Source of the DNA: Candidatus Bathyarchaeota archaeon BA1
GTDB lineage: Archaea > Thermoproteota > Bathyarchaeia > Bathyarchaeales > Bathyarchaeaceae
NCBI GenBank assembly: GCA_001399805.1
Contig: LIHJ01000016.1
Span: 1 to 28,240, forward strand
DNA length: 28,240 nucleotides
Direction: 5' to 3'
The position numbers and the translations under genes were made by a program. The notes beneath the pieces were generated by a model. It saw nothing but the letters and a program-made list of their open reading frames with translations, did not search any database and was not told where the DNA came from. This document shows positions 8,764 to 17,436 of this stretch, piece after piece (the first letter of the stretch is position 1; every line of letters begins with the position of its first letter).

Positions 8764-8904
8764 TCATCTTCTCTTTCGCTTGATGATGTAGTCTGCAAAC
8801 GACCAGCCCTCCCTCTCCTCGTAGGTGAGTCCCAGCTTAGCGTAAAGCCTCTCCATTACGTGCCTCTCCAAGACTGACGCTTCAAAGCCGAAGATAGCCC
8901 TCAA
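8764..8904 (-). pseudogene. C-terminal remnant resembling a GNAT acetyltransferase
   Basis: A 46-residue reading frame ends at 8764 and includes VMERLYAKLGLTYEEREGW. It resembles the last helix-strand of a GNAT N-acetyltransferase, where 'A.RLY.KLGF...G' is common. There is no acetyl-CoA binding loop and no upstream continuation, so it is most likely the stump of a deleted gene. Assignment rests on this short pattern only. Confidence 0.35.
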
Positions 8905-8916
8905 CCCACGAAAAGG

Positions 8917-8925
8917 CTTAATAGA
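8917..8925 (+). promoter_or_regulatory. TATA box of the VapBC-like pair
   Basis: GCTTAATAG lies about 25 bases upstream of the GTG at 8946, consistent with leaderless transcription of the antitoxin-toxin pair. Confidence 0.4.
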
Positions 8926-8945
8926 GTATTTCCCACAGTGTACTA

Positions 8946-9185
8946 GTGGGATATAACTTGACCGTGGTTGAACTTGACAGGAAGGGCAGAATATTGTTAC
9001 CCGCCGAGATTAGGAAAATCGTTAAGGCACACAGGTTTGAACTGAAAGTCGAAAAGGGGCGCATAGAACTGTTGCCCTTACCCGACCCCACACACGTGAA
9101 GGGAAAATACAAGGACCTTACCAAGATGAGCTGGGATGAGCTGGAAGAGAAGGCTGAACAATTCGTAGTGGAAGGAAGAAGATGA
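8946..9185 (+). CDS. vapB: AbrB/SpoVT-type antitoxin (VapB-like)
   Basis: This 79-residue protein begins with a swapped-hairpin AbrB domain (VVELDRKGRILLPAEIRKIV, residues about 7-26), which binds DNA as a dimer. The C-terminal tail (MSWDELEEKAEQFVVEGRR) would wrap and inhibit the toxin. The start is a GTG matched by a TATA box at leaderless spacing; another GTG six codons in (VVELDRKG) is possible. The last codons overlap the next gene by 4 bp (ATGA), the standard layout of vapBC operons, which are normally autoregulated by the antitoxin-toxin complex. Confidence 0.85.
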   Translation: MGYNLTVVELDRKGRILLPAEIRKIVKAHRFELKVEKGRIELLPLPDPTHVKGKYKDLTKMSWDELEEKAEQFVVEGRR

Positions 9186-9622
9186 GCGGCCTACCACCCA
9201 CAGTCCTCGTTGACGCAGACGCCTTCTTCTCCTACCTAAAGGGCGACAACCTTTCAAGTCATGTTGAAAAACTCATATCAAAAGCTGATAGAGGCGAAAC
9301 CAAATTATGTGTTTCATCAGAAATCTATGACGACATCACCTCAGCCTTGAGAAGCGACAACATCCCCCTGAACTTAGTAGTCAACTTCATAGAAGACATG
9401 AAGCTTATTCCGCACCACCCTCTTCCTATGACCGCAGAAATCGCCCATGAAGCCCTAAGATTGTATAGGCTTCACAGAGGATCTCGAAAACTCCACTACT
9501 TCGATGCATACCATGTTGCATCCGCAAAACTTTACAATCTGCCCTTCATCACCAGTGATAAATATGTCCTAGAGCACCAAAATGAACTTGGAATAGCATC
9601 CATAGACCTAGCTTCCTTATAA
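9182..9622 (+). CDS. vapC: PIN-domain ribonuclease toxin (VapC-like)
   Basis: This 146-residue PIN domain has the conserved acidic residues in order: VDADAFF near the N-terminus, SSEIYDDI, the HYFDAYHVASA segment, and TSDK near the end. VapC toxins are Mg2+-dependent RNases that usually cut tRNA or rRNA. It overlaps the AbrB-type antitoxin by 4 bp and would be co-translated with it. The full-length domain and intact acidic tetrad suggest an active enzyme. The RNA target cannot be told from sequence. Confidence 0.87.
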   Translation: MSGLPPTVLVDADAFFSYLKGDNLSSHVEKLISKADRGETKLCVSSEIYDDITSALRSDNIPLNLVVNFIEDMKLIPHHPLPMTAEIAHEALRLYRLHRGSRKLHYFDAYHVASAKLYNLPFITSDKYVLEHQNELGIASIDLASL

Positions 9623-9656
9623 CAACAAGTCTACCAAAGCTTCTTACCTGCAACCA

Positions 9657-9773
9657 TTGAAAACACTCACTAAAATCTGCAAAGCGGTTGAGAAGTCCGG
9701 CATTCAAGTCACAAACGAAAATAAGAGACAGATTGACATAGCCATACATAAGATAGTGGAAAGTGGATTATAA
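9657..9773 (+). pseudogene. Small ORF, possible gene remnant
   Basis: A 38-codon frame from a TTG reads KICKAVEKSGIQVTNENK followed by RQIDIAIHKIVESGL. The composition is protein-like and helical, and it looks like the start of a longer archaeal protein that has been cut off. There is no domain I can name. It lies between vapC and tRNA-Ala. Confidence 0.25.
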
Positions 9774-9841
9774 AAGCCAATAACTCACGAGCATCCTCTA
9801 TCAGCAAAATCCTTAATAGTTTTCCCTACCACCTTAGGATT

Positions 9842-9946
9842 GGGCGGGTAGATCAGTTTGGAATGATCGCGGCGTTGGCATCGCCGAGGTCGCGGGAAGC
9901 TTGGCGTTAACTGCTAAGCTCGCGAATTCAAATCCCGCCCCGTCCA
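9842..9946 (+). tRNA. tRNA-Ala (anticodon GGC) with probable intron in the T arm
   Basis: The acceptor GGGCGGG pairs with CCCGTCC and includes the G3:U70 wobble that identifies tRNA-Ala, with discriminator A73. The D arm is GATC-loop-GATC. The anticodon stem CGGCG/CGCCG holds TTGGCAT, giving anticodon GGC. The T arm is interrupted: GCGGG at 9891-9895 is followed by about 30 extra bases (roughly 9896-9925) before TTCAAAT-CCCGC. Removing them gives a 75-nt canonical tRNA. The insert itself folds (AGCTT/AAGCT) and is flanked by CGCG/CGCG, as expected of a bulge-helix-bulge intron. CCA is not encoded. Confidence 0.9.
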
Positions 9947-10136
9947 CAAAACAGCAGGTTTTGAAATTTATGCAAATTAAGCCCAATTTATGTCTTTCAT
10001 TTTTCAAGAGCATAGTCTGTACGAATTGACTTCGCGATTGGTTTGAACCGCACATGGGTCTAGTGCATATTTCAATGCTGAAGTTGAAGTTTCTTTGAAG
10101 AACTAATCTAAAATAGTTTAATTTAATCTTAGGTAA

Positions 10137-11057
10137 ATGATAGAATTGGTTGCGAAATCAAGAATTTGCCTCACGGGGACTGGTGGACATCCAGGACTTA
10201 ACGCTTTAGCTATGAAGTATCAGCCCATTTTAGATACGATTTATGACAAAAGCATTGTCGTTGTGCCTTCAAAGCCTGACTCTACTGCCGTCAAAGTTTT
10301 AGAGCGTTTAGGAGTTGATGTAAAGCTGCAGAAGGGAAGCACTTTGGGATATGCTAGGAAAGAATCCATTGAGCATGCCTTACAAGAAGAATTCAATCAT
10401 ATTCACTTTTGCGATTATGACCGTATTTTGCATTGGGTAATGACTTATCCAGAAGAGTTGAAGCAGATTACAAAGCACATTCCTAGTTTTGATTTTCTAA
10501 TCTTGGGCAGAAACTTTAGAGCCTTTCTTTCACACCCTCCAGTTCAAGTGATGTTTGAGGCACTAACGAATTTCATATATTTTCTAGTCACGAATGACTT
10601 AATTGATGTTGCTGCTATGTCAAGGGGTATGTCTAATGACGTAGCCTCATTCTTAATCAAAAATGTGCAATCTCAAGTTTTCTCATGTACATCTGATTCA
10701 GAGTTACCCATTTTGGCAAAGAAACTAGCAAAGTATCTTAGCTCGGTACACGAAGATTCGCTGAAAATTGGATACATTAAGGTCAAGGGTTTAGAATTTG
10801 AAGATGCTGACCGTTATATGTTAGAAATTGCTAAATCAGGCGTTTCTTTACCAATTTGGAAAATTAAAATGTGTCTTTCCCCAAAAGTTTGGAAAATCAG
10901 AACAAAACATTTCATAGAAATCTCCTCTATCGCAATTAAAACGAACAAAAGAACTGATATCAATTATGGAATTCCAGAAATGAAATCGGCAAAAGGCCGC
11001 GTCTGCCATGCTCGAAACCTGGCGAGAAGAGGAGAAATTGGGCCCAAGGCGTGTTAA
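10137..11057 (+). CDS. Glycosyltransferase-like protein (GT-A fold suspected)
   Basis: This 306-residue soluble protein has alternating strands and helices. The pattern fits a GT-A fold: N-terminal CLTGTGGHPG, SIVVVPSKPDS, then IHFCDYDRILHW at about 89-100 with a D-x-D pair (Asp93, Asp95) where such enzymes bind the metal and nucleotide-sugar. I cannot name donor or acceptor. The gene is visibly more AT-rich than its neighbours and follows tRNA-Ala, suggesting transfer. The last 20 or so residues look unlike the rest and may reflect a late frameshift. A TATA-like AAATAGTTTA lies about 20 bases upstream of the ATG. Confidence 0.5.
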   Translation: MIELVAKSRICLTGTGGHPGLNALAMKYQPILDTIYDKSIVVVPSKPDSTAVKVLERLGVDVKLQKGSTLGYARKESIEHALQEEFNHIHFCDYDRILHWVMTYPEELKQITKHIPSFDFLILGRNFRAFLSHPPVQVMFEALTNFIYFLVTNDLIDVAAMSRGMSNDVASFLIKNVQSQVFSCTSDSELPILAKKLAKYLSSVHEDSLKIGYIKVKGLEFEDADRYMLEIAKSGVSLPIWKIKMCLSPKVWKIRTKHFIEISSIAIKTNKRTDINYGIPEMKSAKGRVCHARNLARRGEIGPKAC

Positions 11058-11244
11058 GGGAGCAATAAGCCTATTGGAAGAACAATCCAACCATGTTTGA
11101 CCATTAGATTCTATTCCATCAAGAATGCAAGAGAAAAAAAGAGGGAGATGCAACAAAAACACCCGTAACAATTCTGTGCTTGCACACAAAAGAAACCGTT
11201 AAAAGTTAGTTTATCATGAGTTTGATTTTCATGAAGGATGGGGG

Positions 11245-11688
11245 ATGAGACCTATGTCTAGTGGGAGACGTGGGATTGATAAGGCGAAATTGGGGCCCAT
11301 TTATGAACGTAGGGAGGAGCGTGGACTCATCATAAAAGAGCTTAAGAATCACGCATCGACCATTCCGAAGATTTCAGAGGCCACTGGTTTGGAAACCAGC
11401 AGGGTTTTACAGCATGTGGTTGCCCTGATGCAGTTTGGGAGGGTCATGGTTGTTGGCCAAAAGGGGATCAATTCATATACGCTTTGTCTAAATGATAGAG
11501 AAGCATATCACCGTGCCCACCTTTCGCGAGAGCCCACGTGTCTATATGCTTTTCCTTGCGTATCTATCCTCTTTCCATGGGTCCGCTGTGTCGCTGTATC
11601 CCCTCTTTTCCCAGTAGCCCAGCTCCTGCTCCGAGGCAAATTTGATTTTTCTAAGCCACATCGGACTTTTGTTAATACGCATGTTTAA
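11245..11688 (+). CDS. Winged-helix DNA-binding protein with anomalous C-terminus
   Basis: Residues about 5-80 form a winged-helix domain: ERREERGLIIKELKNHASTI, then PKISEATGLETSRVLQHV as helix-turn-helix, and VGQKGINSYTL as wing. It would be a small transcriptional regulator or adaptor. Related small proteins normally stop soon after the wing. Here the frame runs on for about 65 residues rich in Cys, Phe, Pro and His (EPTCLYAFPCVSILFPWVRC), which look like translated non-coding sequence. The natural end may have been lost by mutation or frameshift. An ATG at 11254 (MSSGRRG) is the better start, preceded by GGGGGATGAG. Confidence 0.55.
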   Translation: MRPMSSGRRGIDKAKLGPIYERREERGLIIKELKNHASTIPKISEATGLETSRVLQHVVALMQFGRVMVVGQKGINSYTLCLNDREAYHRAHLSREPTCLYAFPCVSILFPWVRCVAVSPLFPVAQLLLRGKFDFSKPHRTFVNTHV

Positions 11689-11739
11689 TTAAACCTTCAA
11701 CCCTATGTCTCTCAGGCTGAACATGGCGGGTGGTCGGGT

Positions 11740-12849
11740 TTGCGTAGTGCCCGAGTGGTAATGCACGTTGACCTGGACTATTTCTTCGCTCAGTGTGAGG
11801 AGAGGGAGAACCCGATCCTTGCAGGTAGGCCGGTTGTTGTATGCGTGTATTCTGGGCGTGGCGGAGACAGCGGGGCCGTGAGCACAGCCAACTACGTGGC
11901 GAGGCAGTATGGCGTAAAGTCGGGCATTCCCATCATGCGGGCGAAGAGGATACTGAAGGATGAGGAGGCCGTTTTCCTGCCAGTTAGGCATGAGTTCTAC
12001 GAGGCTGTCTCACGGAAAACAATGGATATGCTTCGGAGGTATGCCAGCAGGTTTGAGCAGGTGGGCATAGACGAGGTGTTCCTAGATGTGAGTGATCAGG
12101 TTGGCGGGGACTTCGAAAGAGCACGAGAGCTAGCCAAAGAGATCAAGAGATCGGTGTTGGCTGAGGAGAAGCTCACGTGCTCCATAGGGGTGGGACCGAA
12201 CAAGCTTGTGGCAAAGATGGCTTCGGGTTTTCAAAAACCAGACGGCCTGACCGTGGTGAAACCAGGAGAGGTTGAGCACTTTCTTTCCGACATGCCAATC
12301 GGTAAGCTTTACGGGGTTGGAAGAAAGACGGAGAAGGTGATGCGGAAACTGGGGATAAAGACGATAGGTGAACTGTCCAGACATGATGTGCGGAAATTGG
12401 TTGAGGTTTTTGGGAAAACCTTGGGCAACTACTTCCACCATGCCTCGCTTGGGGTCGACGAGTCGCCAGTTCAGGAAAGAGGCAGAGCCCAATCGATCAG
12501 CAGGATTGTAACATTGAAACAGAACACCAGGGACCTCAACATCATCCTTGAAGAAGTTTATCCACTTTGTGACGATGTTCATAGTAGGGCTGTGGAGCAA
12601 GGGCTAAGCTTCAGGTCCATCAGCACCATAGCGGTGATGAGGGACTTAAGCATCCGCACCCGATCAAAAACCCTTGAGAGTCCCACCAGCGAGCTGGATG
12701 TCATCAGAAGGACAGCGAAAGAGCTTTTCGAGCAGCTTTTGGATGAGGAGCAAGAACTTGAAGTTAGGCGGGCAGGCGTCAAAGTGTCTAGTCTTGCTCA
12801 ATTCCAAAAGAGGCAGACCTACCTAACCGATTTTGTGGGCCAAGCCTAA
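11740..12849 (+). CDS. dinB: DNA polymerase IV, Y family (DinB/Dbh type)
   Basis: This translesion DNA polymerase works without proofreading. Catalytic residues are intact: HVDLDYFFAQCEE (Asp11, Asp13 by this numbering) and QVGIDEVFLDVSD (Asp111, Glu112). GDSGAVSTANYVARQYGVKS is the fingers signature. SIGVGPNKLVAKMASGFQKP and the HhH-type KLYGVGRKTEKVMRKLGIKT follow, then the little-finger domain. The length of 369 is close to Dpo4/Dbh. The steric-gate position appears to be Phe16 instead of the Tyr of Dpo4. The given start is TTG; ATG at 11761 (MHVDLDYF) or GTG at 11755 is more probable. Confidence 0.93.
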   Translation: MRSARVVMHVDLDYFFAQCEERENPILAGRPVVVCVYSGRGGDSGAVSTANYVARQYGVKSGIPIMRAKRILKDEEAVFLPVRHEFYEAVSRKTMDMLRRYASRFEQVGIDEVFLDVSDQVGGDFERARELAKEIKRSVLAEEKLTCSIGVGPNKLVAKMASGFQKPDGLTVVKPGEVEHFLSDMPIGKLYGVGRKTEKVMRKLGIKTIGELSRHDVRKLVEVFGKTLGNYFHHASLGVDESPVQERGRAQSISRIVTLKQNTRDLNIILEEVYPLCDDVHSRAVEQGLSFRSISTIAVMRDLSIRTRSKTLESPTSELDVIRRTAKELFEQLLDEEQELEVRRAGVKVSSLAQFQKRQTYLTDFVGQA

Positions 12850-12952
12850 ACCCACACAATGTAACGGTTTAGAGAAATTCTAGACAAAAAGGTTATTCAT
12901 CGATCAACCTATGGCCAAAGACGAGAGATGAGGTTTTTCCGGGTGTGTTGCC

Positions 12953-13457
12953 ATGGTGGGCCTTCGCGAAATTAGAAAGAAAACCCTTTCCATTGACAAG
13001 TATATCCACAAAATGAAAAGTCCCTTCAGAGAAAGGTTCCTTGCCAGAAAAGAGGGACACCATCCCAACCAAGACGCTATGGACATACTAAAAAGGGAGG
13101 CGAGGAGGCTCACGTGGTGGTTTTTTCAGCGGAGTGGTGTAAGGACTGCACTAACAATGTCCCCGTGTTATGGCTGATTTCAGAACTGAGGGGCCTAGAG
13201 ATCAGGGTCTTTGGGCATCTCAAAACTGATCCTCTAAACCCAAGAGAGCGATGGAAGATTCCACCTTCTCCTCCAGAAGTTAAAGACTTCGGGGTGGAAA
13301 AATTCCATGGATCATAATATTTGACAAAAAGGGAAAGGAGAGTGGAAAGATCATAGAGAACCCGAGGCACACCAATTCCCTTGAAGAAGAACTGGCGTAC
13401 ATAATTCAGAAAGCATTGTTAAGAAATTGTAGATCACCATGTTCTAGTTGCATTTAA
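12953..13457 (+). pseudogene. Thioredoxin-family protein, two frameshifts
   Basis: Three frames together give one thioredoxin-like protein of about 168 residues. The N-terminal helical part (GLREIRKKTLSIDKYIHKMK) is followed by VVFSAEWCKDC with the CxxC redox pair, then a middle strand (LEIRVFGHLKTDPL), and IPWIIIFDKKGKESG with the cis-Pro/strand region. The first shift lies near 13110-13121, before VVFSAEWC. The second is at the A run 13298-13302. Each is repaired by adding one base. Archaeal relatives are probably cytosolic disulfide reductases. The coding potential is well preserved apart from the two indels, so the damage is recent or is sequence error. Confidence 0.75.
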
Positions 13458-13473
13458 GCGGAGGCTTAGATGG

Positions 13474-14928
13474 TCATAGGAAGCTGAGGGACACCTGTTC
13501 CTTGAGGTACTTGTCAGCGTCGAGTCTCCAGACCTTGACATCAAATTCCCCCCTTGTTTGAGCCAGCTGCTTCACAAATTCGCCCGCCTCCGGGTTTTTC
13601 CACCAAATCTTACCGTAGTCCTGAGCCAGCCTTTCTCGGATGGCCTCAACCCTTAACGCGGCGATGACATAACTTGGTGAGTACATGTCGTAGTTGGGCA
13701 TGATGTGATGAAGTAGCCAATAGTTCCCTGGCACCTCGATGAAAAATCGCTTCGTGAGCTCCTGCCATCGTTTCGCGGCCTCCTCCATGCTGTATCCTTT
13801 CTTCCAAAACTCCATCTTCATGATGCTGTTCGCCGCATAGAACGTGATGAAATGAAGTTCCATGAATCGTCTTCGATCAAGGATTTCATTGATGGCTTTT
13901 TCATCCAGTTTCAAACTTTGGCTAAGATAGAGTGAGGTGCCTAGCATGCTTTCAATAAGGATGCTAAAGGTTTCTGACACACTTCTGGGGAGGATGTACC
14001 GCTTCCAAACCGAATCGTTGGGGTTGGCGCTTATCCCGTGGATGCCATGGCCGAATTCATGGAAGACGCTGCCAAAATCTGAGAAGGGAGACACCTTACG
14101 ATAACAGACCCGGACATCATTGGGAATTTGGATGCCGAAGCAAAATGCGCTCGGGCTCTTTTTCTCTCGATCCTCATCGTCAACCTTAATCTTAGTAGGA
14201 TCAAAACCGAAGGTTCGAAGGAACTTCATGACCTCATCTAGGGCGTTGACCCCCTCAAAATACTTATTTATTGGCCTGAATATGCGCCCCCTCCAGGTGT
14301 AGAAGTCGTCATAGTATTCCACTTTCTTTTTGCCTAAAACCTGGGGTGCGTAGTGATCCGCTGCGGCCAGAAAGGCGTCTCTGGCTCCATCTCCTAATCT
14401 CATGAGCAGGTTCCACAACTGGGCGTATGTCATGCCCTCAAACTCAAGATAACTATCCAGGGAGCTGAGATGATATCTCTTGTAAATTTCCCTCCCGATG
14501 TCCATCCGCCTCTGAACAAGAGAAGCAATGCTAGGAGCCTTCTCGATGAATTCGTCGAAGACCTCCTTCCGTTTCGCGTAGTCGTCGGTTTGGGAGTTGA
14601 ATTGGCGCCAGTTTCCCCAGTTCACCTTTTTACCTGCGATGCTGTACTTTTCGGTGGATATACTTTCCATCCTCTGATCGTGGAGCTCAAGCTCCACCTC
14701 CAGTCTTTCAGCGTCGGCAATGGTTTCTATGGATTTCAGGTACATGCTTCTCGGCTCATTAAATTCCTTGAGGAATTCAAGGCAGACCTCGGTGATCTGC
14801 TGTGAAAGCCCCTTCATGAGGTCCTTGTCATAAGGCAAGCCAGCATCCTGATTGTAATACTGCTCAGAAAGCTTGACTTTAAGTTCCTCATACCTTGACG
14901 CAATCCTCTCAAGCGACACAACTCTCAA
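13474..14928 (-). CDS. M3-family oligoendopeptidase (PepF-like)
   Basis: This zinc metallopeptidase of the thimet/PepF family cuts short peptides in the cytoplasm. HEFGH at about 290-294 provides two His ligands and the catalytic Glu, and the third ligand is Glu319 in SVSETFSILIESM. The C-terminal HHIMPNYDMYSPSYVIAALR contains the His/Tyr residues that bind the substrate and transition state. The length of 484 is shorter than bacterial PepF (about 600) but normal for compact archaeal M3 enzymes. There is no signal peptide. It is divergent from the M28-type peptidase at 15030, so peptide turnover genes are grouped here. Confidence 0.9.
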   Translation of the reverse strand: MRVVSLERIASRYEELKVKLSEQYYNQDAGLPYDKDLMKGLSQQITEVCLEFLKEFNEPRSMYLKSIETIADAERLEVELELHDQRMESISTEKYSIAGKKVNWGNWRQFNSQTDDYAKRKEVFDEFIEKAPSIASLVQRRMDIGREIYKRYHLSSLDSYLEFEGMTYAQLWNLLMRLGDGARDAFLAAADHYAPQVLGKKKVEYYDDFYTWRGRIFRPINKYFEGVNALDEVMKFLRTFGFDPTKIKVDDEDREKKSPSAFCFGIQIPNDVRVCYRKVSPFSDFGSVFHEFGHGIHGISANPNDSVWKRYILPRSVSETFSILIESMLGTSLYLSQSLKLDEKAINEILDRRRFMELHFITFYAANSIMKMEFWKKGYSMEEAAKRWQELTKRFFIEVPGNYWLLHHIMPNYDMYSPSYVIAALRVEAIRERLAQDYGKIWWKNPEAGEFVKQLAQTRGEFDVKVWRLDADKYLKEQVSLSFL

Positions 14929-15029
14929 CTCCGCACATAATAGGTGACTAACCCAAGGATATTAATAATTTGTGTCAACCTTGCCCATAGGCTTACCGAG
15001 CTTTTTCACCTCTCTCTGCGGAGGGGGAA

Positions 15030-17162
15030 ATGGAATTGCATGAAAGGCCTATGGAAAGATACTTAGGATGGAAAGGCACAAGCTTGTATATGGTGAGGGA
15101 GTGGTTATTCATGAAAGCAGAATTTAGGAAAGGGGTTAAGGAGGAGCTTTCTGGTGAGAACGCTAAATCCTACGTTCAGCAGATTGCCAGGCTTCATCGG
15201 ATTCAGGCCTCAACTATGTTCCATGAGGCTGCTGAGTACGTGAGGGATACACTTCTTAAAATTGGGCTCAAGGACGCAAACATCGAGCAATTCCCATCAG
15301 ACGGTTCGATAAAATATTGGACCCATGTCTCGCCCATGGGCTGGGAGGTGAAGAGTGCGGAGCTGAGGCTGGTTGAGCCTGAGGAACGACTAATCGCCAG
15401 ATACGAGGACACACCCACGTGTTTGCACACTCACAGCGTTTCAACGCCACCCGAGGGCATCACCGCCGAGCTCATGGATGTGGGGGCAGGACTGAAGCCT
15501 AAGGAGTATGAGGGCAAGGATGTGAAGGGCAAGTTCGTGTTGGCCACGGGTAGGGCGAGGATGGTGCATGAGCAGGCGGTGTATAAGCGGGGCGCAGCAG
15601 GCGTCATAACTGATACCCTGACTTATGAGATGAAGAATGTCCGTGAAAGTGTTGATATACCTGACGCCCATGCGTATCAAGCCATCTGGCCCACTAAAGA
15701 GGACCAGGAGAAGGTGACCTTCGGGTTTTCCTTAAGCAAGAGGCAGGGCAACCACCTCAGGGCTCTGCTCAGGGGGGACAAACCTGTGAGGCTCCGAGCC
15801 AAGGTGGAGGCAAGGCTATTTCCCAGCAACTTGGATGTGGTCACAGCCACGATCCCAGGCTTGTCCAAGCCCGAGGAGGAGGTGTTCCTGATAGCCCACC
15901 TATGTCACCCTAGACCAAGCGCAAATGACAACGCCTCAGGAAGCGGGCTACTGTTAGAGATCGCTCGAACCATCCGAACCTTAATTGACTCAGGTAGGAT
16001 TGCTGGCTCGGCGAGAACAATCAGGTTTATATGGGTGCCCGAGACCTTCGGGACCATCGCCTTCCTCTATCATCATGAGGATTTGCCGAGCAGAATGGTG
16101 GCTGGTGTCAACCTCGATATGGTGGGTGAGAACCAAGAATTATGTAGGTCAACCCTCACCCTGGACAGGACGCCAGACTCTCTGCCCTCCTACCTCAACG
16201 ACCTCATCCTCAGCCTACTCGAGCAATCCATACAAGAGTTTGACGCCACCACGGGCTTCGGGCCAGCATCCACCTTCAGGTACAGGGTTAACGTGCACAC
16301 CGGAGGAAGCGACCATCACGAGTTTGTGGACTCCACGATTGGGGTGCCCTGCATCATGCTGCTTCAATGGCCCGACCTATTCTACCACAGCAGCATGGAT
16401 AACATCGACAAGGTCTGCCCCGACATCTTGAAACGTGTGGGGTGGGTAGCAGCCGTCGCCGTCTTGACCATCGCAAATGCCGACGTTGAAGACGCGGTGG
16501 TTTTGGCGAGCGAAACCAGTTCCAGAGGGATAGCCAGAATAAAAGAGGCGGGAAGAGAAGCGGTGAAGGAGTTGTTCCAGAAGAAAGAAGACCCGAAGCT
16601 GAGGGAAAAGCCTGAAGAGCTGGCCAAGGCTCTGGCAAAGACAGCAGTCTCATATAAAAACAAGATAGAACATATCGTGTGGCGTGAGAGAGAAGCTGTA
16701 GCCTCCGTGAAAAGGCTCGCCAGCAGCGCTGAATTAGAAAACATCGTTGCCAAGTTTCAAGAGGACATCTCCCACTGCGGTGAGGGGGAACTCGCCGGGA
16801 TTGAAGAAATGCTTTCCTTTGTTGCTAAGGCATCAGGAGTGGCTGTTCCTATCGAGCTGGAGGAGACAGAGGCTGAGAAGGAAGCCAAGAGGATTGTCCC
16901 TAGACGATTGTTTAAGGCTCCATTGTCCATGGAGGCGGTGAGGAAGGCATTGACTGAGGAGGAGTATAAGTGGTACGAGGATATGCGCGAGAAGGACGCG
17001 GCATTTAAGATGAAGGTGGCGGAGCTACTCAATTTCATGGATGGGAAGAGAACCCTACACGAGATCATTAGGGCTGTTTCTGCGGAATACACGGAAACAA
17101 ACGCCGAGCACATTTTAAAGTTCCTCCAAGACCTTGAGAAAATGAAGCTTGTCTCCATGTAA
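15030..17162 (+). CDS. M28-type zinc aminopeptidase with C-terminal winged-helix-like domain
   Basis: This 710-residue protein has an M28-like catalytic domain interrupted by a PA-type insert (YEGKDVKGKFVLATGRARMV). Metal and active-site motifs: HLCHPRPSANDNASGSG (His293, Asp300), VPETFGT (Glu338), VNLDMVGE (Asp363) and TGGSDHHEF, then MLLQWPDLFYHSSMDN. This layout fits the DUF4910-like branch of M28. After a helical linker (about 500-640) the last 70 residues (KVAELLNFMDGKRTLHEIIR...ILKFLQDLEKMKLVSM) look like a winged helix, an unusual tail for a peptidase. The start at 15030 is supported by GGAGGGGG nearby; in-frame ATGs lie downstream, such as MKAEFRKG. Confidence 0.8.
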   Translation: MELHERPMERYLGWKGTSLYMVREWLFMKAEFRKGVKEELSGENAKSYVQQIARLHRIQASTMFHEAAEYVRDTLLKIGLKDANIEQFPSDGSIKYWTHVSPMGWEVKSAELRLVEPEERLIARYEDTPTCLHTHSVSTPPEGITAELMDVGAGLKPKEYEGKDVKGKFVLATGRARMVHEQAVYKRGAAGVITDTLTYEMKNVRESVDIPDAHAYQAIWPTKEDQEKVTFGFSLSKRQGNHLRALLRGDKPVRLRAKVEARLFPSNLDVVTATIPGLSKPEEEVFLIAHLCHPRPSANDNASGSGLLLEIARTIRTLIDSGRIAGSARTIRFIWVPETFGTIAFLYHHEDLPSRMVAGVNLDMVGENQELCRSTLTLDRTPDSLPSYLNDLILSLLEQSIQEFDATTGFGPASTFRYRVNVHTGGSDHHEFVDSTIGVPCIMLLQWPDLFYHSSMDNIDKVCPDILKRVGWVAAVAVLTIANADVEDAVVLASETSSRGIARIKEAGREAVKELFQKKEDPKLREKPEELAKALAKTAVSYKNKIEHIVWREREAVASVKRLASSAELENIVAKFQEDISHCGEGELAGIEEMLSFVAKASGVAVPIELEETEAEKEAKRIVPRRLFKAPLSMEAVRKALTEEEYKWYEDMREKDAAFKMKVAELLNFMDGKRTLHEIIRAVSAEYTETNAEHILKFLQDLEKMKLVSM

Positions 17163-17436
17163 ACACAACGATCCCATGCCCAATTAGGGTTCGCTCCTCT
17201 GGGCATCTCTATTCACCACGTACCATTGAAAGCCTTCCAACCCAAACATCTACAAAGGCGACTTCTAAAATACTGAATCAGATGTTGCTGTTAAGAGCCC
17301 ATTCCCAAAAGCCACACAACCCTCATAAAAAGCATTTCAAAAATCCACTAAAAACGGAACATATTTGGAGCCTTATAGAGGGGCCTATCTCAACCTGCGC
17401 ACACATACAATGGGTTTCATAGGATCTTGAGTCTCT

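Noticed and set aside
9842..11057. tRNA-Ala 3' end as an attachment site for the AT-rich gene downstream
   Set aside because: No second copy of the tRNA 3' sequence and no integrase were found near it.
12130..12600. 156-codon minus-strand ORF inside the Y-family polymerase gene
   Set aside because: It is antisense to an intact gene whose catalytic motifs are all in frame, and no family resemblance is seen.
15985..16431. 148-codon plus-strand ORF inside the M28 gene
   Set aside because: It lies wholly within the intact peptidase frame, with composition typical of an out-of-frame read (Ser, Thr, Pro, Arg-rich).
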